From contig JADIND010000141.1 of the NCBI GenBank assembly GCA_017694215.1, positions 1-19,791 on the forward strand: a DNA stretch of 19,791 nt, read 5' to 3'. The stretch's first letter is position 1; the number at the start of each line of letters is the position of its first letter. The translations under genes and the position numbers were made by a program. The DNA is from Candidatus Scatousia excrementipullorum. GTDB lineage: Bacteria; Cyanobacteriota; Vampirovibrionia; Gastranaerophilales; Gastranaerophilaceae. A model generated the notes under the pieces. That model did not search any database and had not been told where the DNA came from. It saw nothing but the letters and a program-made list of their open reading frames with translations. Below are positions 1 through 7,981 of this stretch, in pieces.

Positions 1-894
1 ATTATCTATTACTTTTTTGAATACTTCATTATCAGCATTAATCTTTTTAGCATGTTCTCTTGATTCTTCAAGACGTTTTTTTACGTCTTCTTTTAATTCT
101 TCAACTGTTTTGAAGGAACCTGCTTTCTGTGCAAGTTCATCATTTAATTCAGGAACAACGGATTCTTTAATTACGTTTAATTTAATTTTGAAAGTCGCAT
201 CTTTACCTTTCAGAGAATCATCGTGATAATCTTCAGGAAATTTAACGTTTATTTCAAACTCATCGCCTGCGTTTTTACCGGTAAGCTGTTCTGCAAAACC
301 CGGAATAAAGTTTGAATTTGCAAGATTCAGATTGTAATTTTTGGCAGCACCGCCTTTAATTGCTTCGCCGTTTACAAATCCTTCAAAATCAATATTTACA
401 ATATCAGTATCTTTAGATGCTCTGTCAGAAATGATTTTTTCTTCCGCATAATTTTTTCTTACTCTTTCTAGAGTTTCATTGATGGCATCTTCTGTTACCG
501 GAACATCATTAACTTCAACGGTTAAATTTTTATAATCTCCGAGTTTTACTTCCGGTCTTGTTTCAACCGTAACAACTACGTTCAAATCTTCGCCTTTTTT
601 GAAATCATAAGATGTGATGTAAGGCTGTGTTATAACATCAAGATTGTTTTCCTGAATTACTTCTGCTATAACTTTCGGCATCATACCTTCGAGAGCTTCC
701 TGCTTAATTCTTTCTTCACCGATTTGTCTTTCAATAACCTGTCTAGGTGCTTTACCTTTTCTAAACCCGTCAACATTAATATGTTGTGCTATTCTTTTTA
801 CGGCTGCATTGTATGCGTTTGTTGCTTCTTCTGCAGGAATTGTGATGTTTACTTTTACTACATTCTCTTTTTCATTTTCTAGGGTTACTTTCAT
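1..894 (-). CDS. tig: Trigger factor, C-terminus beyond window
   Basis: Ribosome-associated chaperone with peptidyl-prolyl isomerase activity that meets nascent chains at the exit tunnel. The 298 visible codons are open to the window edge. The ribosome-docking signature GFRKGKAP is at residues 43-50, where the family normally has it. A PPIase (FKBP-like) domain covers roughly residues 150-245, and the start of the charged helical C-terminal domain follows. About a third of a usual 430-residue protein is missing off the left edge. An ATG two codons upstream (898-900) exists, but AAAGGA sits too close to it, so the ATG at 892-894 is preferred (about 7 nt spacing). A good promoter lies upstream at 934-961. 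In many genomes clpP and clpX follow tig; that cannot be seen here. Identification is near certain. Confidence 0.96.
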   Translation of the reverse strand, partial: MKVTLENEKENVVKVNITIPAEEATNAYNAAVKRIAQHINVDGFRKGKAPRQVIERQIGEERIKQEALEGMMPKVIAEVIQENNLDVITQPYITSYDFKKGEDLNVVVTVETRPEVKLGDYKNLTVEVNDVPVTEDAINETLERVRKNYAEEKIISDRASKDTDIVNIDFEGFVNGEAIKGGAAKNYNLNLANSNFIPGFAEQLTGKNAGDEFEINVKFPEDYHDDSLKGKDATFKIKLNVIKESVVPELNDELAQKAGSFKTVEELKEDVKKRLEESREHAKKINADNEVFKKVIDN

Positions 895-933
895 AATCAT
901 ATCCTTTTAATTATTATACATGTATCTTTCCAG

Positions 934-961
934 ATTATACCGCAAAAAACTTTTTGTGCAA
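934..961 (-). promoter_or_regulatory. Promoter of tig
   Basis: On the minus strand TTGCAC (961-956), a 16-bp spacer and a perfect TATAAT (939-934). The predicted start is near 927, giving a leader of about 30 nt before the trigger factor ATG. Seen directly; promoter activity is inferred. Confidence 0.75.
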
Positions 962-998
962 GTCCACTAAAGAGATGAGGTGCGTATCTTTTAGATTT

Positions 999-1026
999 TT
1001 GCACTTGAAATTTTTTATGTTAAAAT
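999..1026 (+). promoter_or_regulatory. Promoter of the DUF374-nitrilase-dacB operon
   Basis: TTGCAC (999-1004), a 16-bp spacer and TAAAAT (1021-1026). It has the same -35 hexamer and spacer length as the divergent tig promoter. The predicted transcription start falls at about 1033, on or next to the ATG at 1034, so the first mRNA may be leaderless. Confidence 0.55.
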
Positions 1027-1033
1027 TTTTCTT

Positions 1034-1720
1034 ATGGTTAGACTAATAAATGAAAATAATATCTGGATTTTAAAGAATGCAGCATTAGGTTATATGAAGT
1101 TTCAGGAGCCTTTTACTCACATTGTGGAAATCAACCAGAAAAAGATTGAGTCATGCATTTATGTTATGTGGCATTCCGATCAGTTTTGTGTTTACGGGAT
1201 AAATGACAGAACAAAAGTCAATGTTTTAATAAGTACTTCTCTGGACGGTGAAATTGTTGCGTACGCGGCAAGCGGTCTCGGACTAAAAATCGTCCGCGGT
1301 TCTTCAGGGAAAAAGGGGGCGGTTGAATCTTCCATGCAGATGCTTGAACGGTTGAAAGAGGGAGAAGATGTTGCCATAATGGTTGACGGGCCGGGCGGGC
1401 CTTATCATTCTGTTAAAAACGGTGCAATAAAGCTTGCAAAAATGTCAGGGCGTCCGATTGTTCCTGTTGTATGGTATTCGGAAGATAAAACCTTTCATAA
1501 AATTCCGACTTGGGATAAGATGACTTTCCCTGTATTTAACGCAAGAATTATAAATTTATACGGAGAGCCGATTTATGTTCCGCATAATCTTGAAGACGAA
1601 CAGCTCAAAGAATATAAAGTTTTGATAAAAAACACTCTTGAGGACCTGCAGAAAAAATGCCCTCAGGTATTTAAGGAGGCGTTAGAAAAAGATTTATGGA
1701 ATCCAAAGAAAAAAGCGTAG
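1034..1720 (+). CDS. DUF374 lysophospholipid acyltransferase-like protein
   Basis: A 228-residue protein of the DUF374 family, which resembles the LPLAT/LpxL acyltransferases and is thought to act on membrane lipids. Visible family landmarks are the His-containing WHSDQF at residues 46-51, IVRGSSGKKGA near 86-96, and VDGPGGP near 117-123, followed by a GRPIVPV stretch. The substrate cannot be read from the sequence. No clear ribosome-binding site precedes the ATG, and the -10 element ends 7 nt before it, which suggests a leaderless start. The in-frame ATG at residue 21 also lacks a good site. The gene overlaps the following amidohydrolase gene by 25 nt, so the two are probably translated from one message. 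Family assignment is firm, function is not. Confidence 0.85.
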   Translation: MVRLINENNIWILKNAALGYMKFQEPFTHIVEINQKKIESCIYVMWHSDQFCVYGINDRTKVNVLISTSLDGEIVAYAASGLGLKIVRGSSGKKGAVESSMQMLERLKEGEDVAIMVDGPGGPYHSVKNGAIKLAKMSGRPIVPVVWYSEDKTFHKIPTWDKMTFPVFNARIINLYGEPIYVPHNLEDEQLKEYKVLIKNTLEDLQKKCPQVFKEALEKDLWNPKKKA

Positions 1721-2523
1721 TTTTTTCAATCCTGCAATTCGGTTCCGTTACCGGCAATAAAGCTGAAAATTATAAAAAGGTTGAAAAGTTGTTGAAGGAT
1801 AATCTTTCTTCAGAGGCAGATTTCCTTGTTTTGCCGGAAGTCTGGACTTGCGGATGGTCTTGTATAGATTTTCCCGCATGTTCTGAATTCATTGAGAATA
1901 GTGAAACGGTTGAATTTCTGTCAAAAATTGCAAAAGAAAATAATGTTAATATTCTTGGCGGGAGTTTTATTCAAAAAACAGGTGAAGGTAAATGTTTAAA
2001 TACCTGTCCGGTTATTGATCGTAAAGGGCGGCTTATTGCTTTATATTCGAAAAATCATCTTTACTCTTATTGCGGATGTAACGAGGGAGATTATATTAAT
2101 GCCGGAGATTCTCCAGTTATGGTAAATATTGAAGGTGTTAACATAGGGCTCACTATCTGTTATGATATAAGATTTCCTGAAATATTCAGAGCATACAGGC
2201 TTGCTGGTGCTGATGTCCTTGTAAATATGGCTGCCTGGGGGATTAAAAAGCCGATTCCATGGGAAACTTTGACACGAGCAAGAGCAATAGAAAATCAGTG
2301 TTATATGGTTGCTCTCACTCAGTCCGGGCGTATTAAAGATGATGAATGGAATATAGGGCATTCATTTATTTTTGATTATGTCGGAGAAACTATTGCCGAG
2401 ATAAAAGACAATAAAGAGGGGCTTGTTTCTGCTAGAATAAGTTTTGAAGATATGTATAAGTACAGGAATACTTGTACTATACTTAATGATATAAGGGAAA
2501 CTTACGAGGTTAAATGTGTATGA
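1696..2523 (+). CDS. Carbon-nitrogen hydrolase (nitrilase superfamily)
   Basis: A 275-residue enzyme of the nitrilase/omega-amidase superfamily, which hydrolyses amide C-N bonds through a Glu-Lys-Cys triad. All three residues are present: E48 in LPEVW, K118 in YSKNHLY and C154 in LTICYDIRFPE. The full domain is present at the usual length. The closest general type by motif is the omega-amidase/NIT2-like group, which removes ketoglutaramate or ketosuccinamate; that is inference. The start lies inside the end of the DUF374 gene. AAGGAGG at 1673-1679 is a strong ribosome-binding sequence but sits 16 nt from the ATG, longer than ideal, and no better start exists. The stop codon overlaps the preferred dacB start as ATGA, indicating translational coupling. 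Confidence 0.88.
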   Translation: MESKEKSVVFSILQFGSVTGNKAENYKKVEKLLKDNLSSEADFLVLPEVWTCGWSCIDFPACSEFIENSETVEFLSKIAKENNVNILGGSFIQKTGEGKCLNTCPVIDRKGRLIALYSKNHLYSYCGCNEGDYINAGDSPVMVNIEGVNIGLTICYDIRFPEIFRAYRLAGADVLVNMAAWGIKKPIPWETLTRARAIENQCYMVALTQSGRIKDDEWNIGHSFIFDYVGETIAEIKDNKEGLVSARISFEDMYKYRNTCTILNDIRETYEVKCV

Positions 2524-3875
2524 AAAAACTAGTTGCCATATTTGGATTGTTTGTGGTGTTTATGTTTGCACAAGCAGCTTTTGCCGCAAACGGTATTGAT
2601 AAAGCTATTTCAAAATCTACCGTAAAAAGAGGAACTATATCGGTTTCCGTTAAAAATCTTACAACAGGCGAAACAGTTTATGATTTGAATTCGGATAAAC
2701 TTGTTCCGCCTGCTTCTACGCAAAAACTGGTGACTCTTGCCGCCTCTCTTGATACACTAGGGAAAGATTATACGTTTAAAACTTCACTTTATAAAACTTC
2801 AAATAATGAGTTGTATTTAAAATTAGGCGGTGATCCTTTTTTAACCTCAAAAAATCTTGATACACTTATGGCAGAGGCTAAAAAAAAGAAAATTATTGAG
2901 CCGAAAAATATTTTTATAGATGATTACGTAATGGATTCGGTTGAATGGGGCGAAGGCTGGCAGTGGGATGATGAACTTAACCCTCTGATGACCAAATTCG
3001 GATCATACAACCTTGACGGAAACCTTCTGGAAGTCGTGGTAATGCCTATGGAAGAAGGTACTCCGGCTAAAATTTATACTAAAAAATTCTACCCGCTTAC
3101 ATTTATGAATATGGTTACAAGCGGAGGAGGAAATAATATTGAAGTTGAAAAAACTGCTGTTTCTCTGCCTGATATGTTGACAATTAAGGGAACGGTTTCC
3201 AAACCGGAAATTTTTAAAATTCCTGTTAACAATTTGAAAAGATATTTCAGGTTACGATTGGAAGAAACAGCAAGCAATAACAACCTTGAATATTACGGTA
3301 ATTACATGCAGAAAAAAACTCCGGCAGCAAATGTTTATCTTGTGGCTGAGGTTACTCATCCTATACAAATGGCTGTGGATGCTGTTCTTGAAAATAGTAG
3401 TAATCTCGTAACCGAAACTGTTTTTAAACTCGCAGGCGGTAAATTTGTTAATAATACAGGTTCCGTAAAATCGGCTCTTGAAATGTTTGAGGCTTACTGT
3501 AAAAAGCTTAATCTTGATACAAATGATATAAAGATTGTTGACGGCAGCGGAGTTTCAAAAAATAATCTTATGAGTGCGGATTTTATGACCGATTTTCTGC
3601 TTGCAATGTCAAAAAATGAACAGTTTGAAACTTACAAAAATGCAATGGCTGCACCGGGAGAAGGTACTTTAAAGGACAGAATGCTTTATTTCAGTGGTAA
3701 TTTGCGAGCTAAAACTGGTACTCTTTCTGATATAAGTTCTATTGCCGGATATATAACTTCTCAAAAAGGTACTAATCTTGCATTTGATATTATGATAAAT
3801 GATGCAAAAACTTCCGGAGCAGATAAAAAAATGCTTGAGGAATATATTATTCGTGCTATATATACTGAATATTAG
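2520..3875 (+). CDS. dacB: D-alanyl-D-alanine carboxypeptidase/endopeptidase, PBP4 type (peptidase S13)
   Basis: A secreted penicillin-binding protein that trims or cleaves peptidoglycan cross-links outside the cytoplasmic membrane. Residues 1-23 form a signal peptide (MKK start, hydrophobic core, AFAA cleavage region). All three serine-acyltransferase motifs are present: SxxK as S66-TQ-K69, SxN as S346-K347-N348, and K398-T399-G400. The long insert between the first and second motif is typical of class C PBP4, and 451 residues is close to the family's usual size. The ATG at 2520 is chosen over the one at 2514 because GAGG at 2506-2509 is then 10 nt away and the start overlaps the upstream stop as ATGA. 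Together with AnmK elsewhere in the window it shows active cell-wall turnover. A terminator follows. Confidence 0.93.
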   Translation: MKKLVAIFGLFVVFMFAQAAFAANGIDKAISKSTVKRGTISVSVKNLTTGETVYDLNSDKLVPPASTQKLVTLAASLDTLGKDYTFKTSLYKTSNNELYLKLGGDPFLTSKNLDTLMAEAKKKKIIEPKNIFIDDYVMDSVEWGEGWQWDDELNPLMTKFGSYNLDGNLLEVVVMPMEEGTPAKIYTKKFYPLTFMNMVTSGGGNNIEVEKTAVSLPDMLTIKGTVSKPEIFKIPVNNLKRYFRLRLEETASNNNLEYYGNYMQKKTPAANVYLVAEVTHPIQMAVDAVLENSSNLVTETVFKLAGGKFVNNTGSVKSALEMFEAYCKKLNLDTNDIKIVDGSGVSKNNLMSADFMTDFLLAMSKNEQFETYKNAMAAPGEGTLKDRMLYFSGNLRAKTGTLSDISSIAGYITSQKGTNLAFDIMINDAKTSGADKKMLEEYIIRAIYTEY

Positions 3876-3915
3876 AGTTGAGCCGGTACAAAATTGTGGC
3901 ACAAATTGGCTAAAG

Positions 3916-3945
3916 AAAAAGAGTTGAGAATATTCAACTCTTTTT
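3916..3945. terminator. Bidirectional rho-independent terminator
   Basis: A perfect 12-bp stem, AAAAAGAGTTGA (3916-3927) against its complement (3934-3945), with a 6-nt loop. It has a T run on the plus strand and, by symmetry, a U run on the minus transcript. It sits between the convergent dacB and the unknown gene at 3953-4777 and should stop both. Confidence 0.88.
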
Positions 3946-3952
3946 TCTACCT

Positions 3953-4777
3953 TTAATTACGGGTTGACGGATTAAAGAATATTAGCCCAATAGCTGTTAG
4001 GGTTCCAAAGGCTGCTGCTCCTCTAAGAGCGTTGCCCAGCCTGAATTCAGGTAGAAAACTTTTTATTTTATTGTAGCTCTCTTTTAATAGGGGGGTATTT
4101 GCAAGTTCATATAGTTTGTTGGATGTGATGGTAAATTTTTTAGCGATAGCATCCTGCATATTATGATATAGAGTTTTTACTTCAAGTCCGCTGTTAGGCA
4201 AAGCTTTCATTCGTTTCATACGGTCTTTTCGGACAGCTGCTACCGCTTCTCTGTATTCGTATATCGGAAATTCAAGGGTCTTTTTTATTTGTTTTTTCTG
4301 TTTTGTCAGTGAGATTAATTCATCCTGCAGTATTCTATTATCAGGAGTTTCTGCAAGTTTTTTGCTTGTATCGCTGAATCTTCTGTTTATATTTATAAAA
4401 TCGGTTTCTTCAATGGCTTTTTGCAGAAATTCTTTTTTGTTTGCCAGATGTTGTTCAAGAGCAGGGTCAACACTTATTGACACAAATTTCTTGTGCCATT
4501 TTTTTGCTGCACTTTTAATTTTTTTATCCTGCGAACGACCTGATTCCCGGTATTCTTTGCCGGCATCTTTCAGTAGATTTAAGGATTTTATTTCGTCTTC
4601 GCTCATAACTTGCAGCACTTTTGAATTAAACGTTTCATCAAAATACTGCGGTGATTGAGTGAGTATTCGTTTCAAAGAATACTTTTTAGGTTTGCCGAGT
4701 GTGCCGACACAAAGACCTATAAAGGCTCCCGTTCCGATTTTGGATGCAGGACTGATGCATAATGAATTATTTTCCAT
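3953..4777 (-). CDS. Unknown protein with hydrophobic ends and a charged centre
   Basis: I do not recognise this 274-residue protein. Residues 13-28 form a glycine-rich hydrophobic stretch (IGTGAFIGLCVGTLG). The middle, roughly 40-230, is strongly charged with many Lys/Glu and likely helical or coiled-coil. Residues 248-268 form a probable membrane helix (AAAFGTLTAIGLIFF). That suggests a membrane-anchored helical protein, but no activity can be assigned. GGAGG stands 5 nt before the ATG, a strong translation signal, so the gene is probably real despite no match I can name. It is a single-gene unit, convergent with the dacB operon. A 12-bp palindrome lies 41-52 bp upstream (4818-4829) and could be an operator. 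Confidence 0.7.
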   Translation of the reverse strand: MENNSLCISPASKIGTGAFIGLCVGTLGKPKKYSLKRILTQSPQYFDETFNSKVLQVMSEDEIKSLNLLKDAGKEYRESGRSQDKKIKSAAKKWHKKFVSISVDPALEQHLANKKEFLQKAIEETDFININRRFSDTSKKLAETPDNRILQDELISLTKQKKQIKKTLEFPIYEYREAVAAVRKDRMKRMKALPNSGLEVKTLYHNMQDAIAKKFTITSNKLYELANTPLLKESYNKIKSFLPEFRLGNALRGAAAFGTLTAIGLIFFNPSTRN

Positions 4778-4817
4778 TACAGCCTCCGATATTCTTTAAT
4801 CTAAACTCCTAATAAAC

Positions 4818-4829
4818 CTGTGTACACAG
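4818..4829. promoter_or_regulatory. Perfect palindrome CTGTGTACACAG, candidate operator
   Basis: A 12-bp perfect palindrome between the divergent starts at 4777 (minus) and 4943 (plus). It extends to 18 bp with one mismatched pair (flanking AA and TT). Regulator binding is inferred; no regulator gene is adjacent. Confidence 0.4.
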
Positions 4830-4852
4830 ATTAACTCATAAAAAAATTTTTT

Positions 4853-4886
4853 GTTGTAATTTTTTGTATAAATTTACAACTTGTAA
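4853..4886. repeat. Nested inverted repeats upstream of the glycosyltransferase
   Basis: GTTGTAA (4853-4859) is complementary to TTACAAC (4874-4880). The latter also forms a perfect 13-bp palindrome with the next bases (TTACAA-C-TTGTAA, 4874-4886). The cluster ends 27 bp before the TATACT element of the gene at 4943, so it could be a regulator site or an AT-rich upstream element. Confidence 0.4.
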
Positions 4887-4910
4887 CAATTAGTATTCCT
4901 GAAAATGCTG

Positions 4911-4919
4911 TGTTATACT
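4911..4919 (+). promoter_or_regulatory. Extended -10 promoter of the GT2 gene
   Basis: TGT-TATACT is an extended -10 type element with no convincing -35 at 16-18 bp. The start is predicted near 4926, giving a short leader carrying CGGAGG before the ATG at 4943. Confidence 0.5.
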
Positions 4920-4942
4920 GATTTTATAAATCCGGAGGTATT

Positions 4943-5815
4943 ATGGATCCTATTGTTACCGTTATTATTACAACTTATAATATTGTAAATGCAGATAAGG
5001 TGGATGATTTTAATCTGTTGATTACGCTTTTGTCCAAGCAGACTTATCCTGAAATAGAAATTATTGTAATTGATAATGCATCAAATGATGAAACAGGTGT
5101 TTTATTAAAAGATTATAAAAGCAAAGGTTACATAAACTTTTTCTCAGAAAGGGATACAAGCAAATTTGACGGGTTTAACAAGGGGATTATGAGGGCTCAC
5201 GGAAAATACGTTGCTTTTTTAAGCTGTGACGATTTCTGGCATGATATTACAGCTATTCGTGATGTTGTGACACTTTTAGAAACTGAAAATGCGGATTACT
5301 GTTATTCTGCTGCATACTGCTGTCATCCAGAAGGGTTTGTTTTTCTTTTCCCTCCTGTTATGAATTCTGGATTTCAGGTTATGCCTTGTGCAAGACAAGG
5401 AATGCTGTTTAAAAAATCAGTTCTGGAACAACTGAATTATTTTGATACAAAATTTAAATTGTTTGCTGATTTTGATTTGATTATCAGGCTTAAAATGAAA
5501 AAATTTAAGGGAGTATATTACGATGCCAACTTTACAACTTACAAAATGAGCGAGAAAGTTATTCAACAGCCTGATAAAACTCTGGAAGAATGCAGACAGA
5601 TTTTCTTTAAAAATTACAGGGGATTGACAGCTTTAAATAATGATATTCTTGATAAAATGGTGAAATTTTCCGAATTTCCGCAAGATTTACTTGCAAAGTT
5701 ATCAACTACGGTTCCGCAGGAGCAAAGACAACAGTTTCTGGCGGATTGCGAGGATATACATAAATCCAGAATTGAAGCTGATGCACAATTAAAGGCTCAG
5801 CAAAATGCCCAATAA
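4943..5815 (+). CDS. Family 2 glycosyltransferase
   Basis: A 290-residue cytoplasmic GT-A fold enzyme that transfers a sugar from a nucleotide-sugar donor, probably for a surface polysaccharide or lipid-linked glycan. The N-terminal TVIITTYN (residues 6-13), the nucleotide-binding IDNASNDETG (44-53) and the acidic SCDDFW motif at 94-99 (the DxD equivalent, metal and donor binding) are all present. ADFDLIIRL followed by a YKMS segment further on is typical of this family. The last 30 residues are rich in Gln and Ala and probably outside the catalytic domain. GGAGG is 6 nt before the ATG. The following sugar dehydrogenase and CDP-alcohol transferase genes fit an envelope-glycan setting. Acceptor and donor are unknown. 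Confidence 0.9.
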   Translation: MDPIVTVIITTYNIVNADKVDDFNLLITLLSKQTYPEIEIIVIDNASNDETGVLLKDYKSKGYINFFSERDTSKFDGFNKGIMRAHGKYVAFLSCDDFWHDITAIRDVVTLLETENADYCYSAAYCCHPEGFVFLFPPVMNSGFQVMPCARQGMLFKKSVLEQLNYFDTKFKLFADFDLIIRLKMKKFKGVYYDANFTTYKMSEKVIQQPDKTLEECRQIFFKNYRGLTALNNDILDKMVKFSEFPQDLLAKLSTTVPQEQRQQFLADCEDIHKSRIEADAQLKAQQNAQ

Positions 5816-5820
5816 TTAGT

Positions 5821-5848
5821 TTGCAAAATATTTTTTGCGTCGTATGAT
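5821..5848 (+). promoter_or_regulatory. Promoter of the Gfo/Idh-to-nnrD operon
   Basis: TTGCAA (5821-5826), a 16-bp spacer and TATGAT (5843-5848). It lies in the 74-bp gap after the glycosyltransferase and is predicted to start near 5855, leaving about 35 nt before the ATG at 5890. It follows the same TTGCA-N16 pattern as the two promoters near 950-1026. Confidence 0.6.
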
Positions 5849-5889
5849 AGTATTAGAGTTAAGAAAGAGTAGTAGGTTAAGGGATAATT

Positions 5890-6888
5890 ATGAAAGAACA
5901 AAAAATTGCCGTTATAGGATGCGGAGTATGGGGCAGAAATATTGTCCGGAATTTTTATAATTTGAATGTCCTCGATATTGTCTGTGATTTGGATGAAAGC
6001 AATCTTCAAAAAGTCAGGGAACAGTATCCGGGTGTAAAAACGACAAATGATTTTAATGACATTATAAATAATCCCAAAATTACATCAGTTGCTGTTGTTA
6101 CTCCGAGCCACACTCATTACAAAGTTGTAAAAGCCATGCTTGAGGCTGGAAAAAATGTTTATGTTGAAAAACCTATTTCAACTGTTGCACAGGAAGCTAA
6201 AGATTTAACGGAACTTGCACATCAAAAAGGACTTGTTCTTATGGTAGGGCATTTACTTTTATATCATCCTGCAGTTAACAGATTAAAAATGCTTATTGAA
6301 GAAGGTGAACTCGGTGATATTGTTTATGCACAGAGTGACAGATTGAATGTGAATTTCTTCAAAAATGACAGAAGTGTTATGTGGGATTTGGCTCCTCATG
6401 ATGTTTCAATGATGAGTTATGTGACGGGAAAAGATCCTGTCAGTGTTATTGCGGCTGTCGGGTGTTCTTCTGAACAAAATGATATTATGGATATTACCCA
6501 TATCACTATTGAGTTTGAGGATGGAATGGTAGGTCAAATTTCTGACAGCTGGATTACACCTAAAAAACATGTCCAGCTGCTTGTGAGGGGTACAAAGGCT
6601 ACTGCAATTCTTGACGATACAGTTCAGGAAAATAAACTGGTTATATATGATAATTTTAAGAAAGATACTTCACAAAATATAAGTCTGGATTATCTTGAGA
6701 TTGAACCTTTAAAATTGGAATGTCAGCATTTTATAAGCTGTTGTGAAAACGGTAAAAAAGCCCGTTCGGACGGTGATAACGGCTTTATGGTAACCACAAT
6801 TCTCGAGCAGGCTGAAAAAATTATGCTCGGTGACAGAAGAAAGAAACTTGACGAAGTTAATTTTGCCCTGTCCAGAACTAAAAAGTAA
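5890..6888 (+). CDS. Gfo/Idh/MocA family NAD(P)-dependent sugar dehydrogenase
   Basis: A 332-residue oxidoreductase. The N-terminal Rossmann fold has IGCGVWG at residues 9-15 (GxGxxG dinucleotide loop), and the family hallmark E93-K94-P95 follows. GHLLLYHPAV at 120-129 and WDLAPHDVSM at 165-174 carry the probable catalytic Asp/His region. The wording of these last motifs resembles members that oxidise UDP-activated amino sugars (WbpB/WlbA-like) in surface polysaccharide pathways, which suits the adjacent glycosyltransferase; the exact substrate is inference. AAGGGAT lies 7 nt before the ATG. The gene has its own promoter and leads a tight operon, with 14 nt to the next gene. Confidence 0.88.
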   Translation: MKEQKIAVIGCGVWGRNIVRNFYNLNVLDIVCDLDESNLQKVREQYPGVKTTNDFNDIINNPKITSVAVVTPSHTHYKVVKAMLEAGKNVYVEKPISTVAQEAKDLTELAHQKGLVLMVGHLLLYHPAVNRLKMLIEEGELGDIVYAQSDRLNVNFFKNDRSVMWDLAPHDVSMMSYVTGKDPVSVIAAVGCSSEQNDIMDITHITIEFEDGMVGQISDSWITPKKHVQLLVRGTKATAILDDTVQENKLVIYDNFKKDTSQNISLDYLEIEPLKLECQHFISCCENGKKARSDGDNGFMVTTILEQAEKIMLGDRRKKLDEVNFALSRTKK

Positions 6889-6902
6889 AAGAGAGGATAT
6901 TT

Positions 6903-7517
6903 ATGGATATAAAAAATAACACTGCGAATATTGTTTCAATAAGCAGAGTTTTTGTGGCGTTTATTGCTATCGGTTTGCTTTTTGTTAATACTAAATCCGC
7001 ATATTTAGCGGCAACCCTTCTTACAATAATTGCATTTGCAATGGACGGGGTTGACGGATATATTGCAAGAAAGTACAATCAAGCATCCGAACTCGGTTCG
7101 GTTCTTGATATTATGGGTGACAGAATAGTAGAAGCGTCTTACTGGATTGCGTTCGCGGTTATGGGATGGTTGAATATATTATTCCCTATTATTTGTGTTA
7201 CCAGAGCTTTTACGACAGACAGCATAAGAAGTGTCGCTTTGTCTAAGGGAATGACGGCATTCGGCTCAAAATCAATGCAGTCAACAGCCTGGGGTAAGTT
7301 TATTTGTTCTTCGAAATTTATGAGAATAAGTTATGCTGTGGCAAAAGTTTTGGCATTTATTCTTTTAATTTTTGTTAATACTCCGAACTGCGAAATCTGT
7401 ACTAAATTTTATTTACCCGAAATCGCAATAATTCTGGCATGGATTGCAATTATTTTCTGTGTAGTAAGAGCAATTCCTGTTGTAGCCGAAAGCGGAAAAC
7501 TTTTTGAAAAACAATAA
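6903..7517 (+). CDS. CDP-alcohol phosphatidyltransferase
   Basis: A 204-residue integral membrane enzyme that transfers a phosphatidyl or related group from a CDP-activated donor to an alcohol, making phospholipid head groups. The family signature is complete: D48, D51-G52, A55-R56, G65, D69 and D73 with the standard spacings, with D73 as the usual catalytic base. Hydrophobic segments near 12-28, 32-47, 79-97, 140-157 and 170-188 are membrane helices. Size is right for PgsA-like enzymes, but which alcohol is used (glycerol phosphate, inositol phosphate or other) cannot be decided. GAGAGGA precedes the ATG, 14 nt behind the dehydrogenase gene, so the two are co-transcribed. Confidence 0.88.
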   Translation: MDIKNNTANIVSISRVFVAFIAIGLLFVNTKSAYLAATLLTIIAFAMDGVDGYIARKYNQASELGSVLDIMGDRIVEASYWIAFAVMGWLNILFPIICVTRAFTTDSIRSVALSKGMTAFGSKSMQSTAWGKFICSSKFMRISYAVAKVLAFILLIFVNTPNCEICTKFYLPEIAIILAWIAIIFCVVRAIPVVAESGKLFEKQ

Positions 7518-7531
7518 ATAAGGCATATATT

Positions 7532-7981
7532 ATGGCAAAATTAAATATTGTTTTATATGAACCTGAAATTCCTCAAAATACCGGTAATATTGCAAGATTG
7601 TGTGCCTGTACCGGTGCGTCTTTATATCTTGTGGGAAAGCTCGGGTTTTCCCTTTCAAGCAAATATACAAAACGTGCCGGCTTAGACTACTGGGACAGTG
7701 TTGACTTGCATAAAGTTGATACAATGGAAGAATTGTTTGAGGCGAATAAGGGTGCTAACTTTTATTATCTGACAACAAAGACAAAACGGCTTTATACGGA
7801 TGTAAAATTTCAGGACGGTGATTTTATCGTATTCGGGCCTGAAACAAGAGGTCTGCCTGAAGTTTATGTGAAGGATAAAAATGCTTTGACTATTCCGATG
7901 AAAGAAGGACAGAGAAGTTTAAATCTGTCAAATTCAGTGGCGATTGTAGCTTATGAGGTTATAAGACAAAATGGACTTTAA
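7532..7981 (+). CDS. trmL: tRNA (cytidine/uridine-34-2'-O)-methyltransferase
   Basis: A small SPOUT-class enzyme that methylates the ribose of the wobble base in certain leucine tRNAs with S-adenosylmethionine. At 149 residues it has the size of a bare TrmL catalytic domain. Landmarks are EPEIPQNTGNIARLCA at residues 10-25, FGPETRGLP near 109-117, and IPM followed by RSLNLSNSVAIVAYEV near the C-terminus, which forms the knot and SAM pocket. AAGG about 8-10 nt upstream supports the ATG. It lies 14 nt after the phosphatidyltransferase gene and overlaps nnrD by 11 nt, so it is part of the same operon although its job is unrelated to lipids or sugars. Confidence 0.94.
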   Translation: MAKLNIVLYEPEIPQNTGNIARLCACTGASLYLVGKLGFSLSSKYTKRAGLDYWDSVDLHKVDTMEELFEANKGANFYYLTTKTKRLYTDVKFQDGDFIVFGPETRGLPEVYVKDKNALTIPMKEGQRSLNLSNSVAIVAYEVIRQNGL

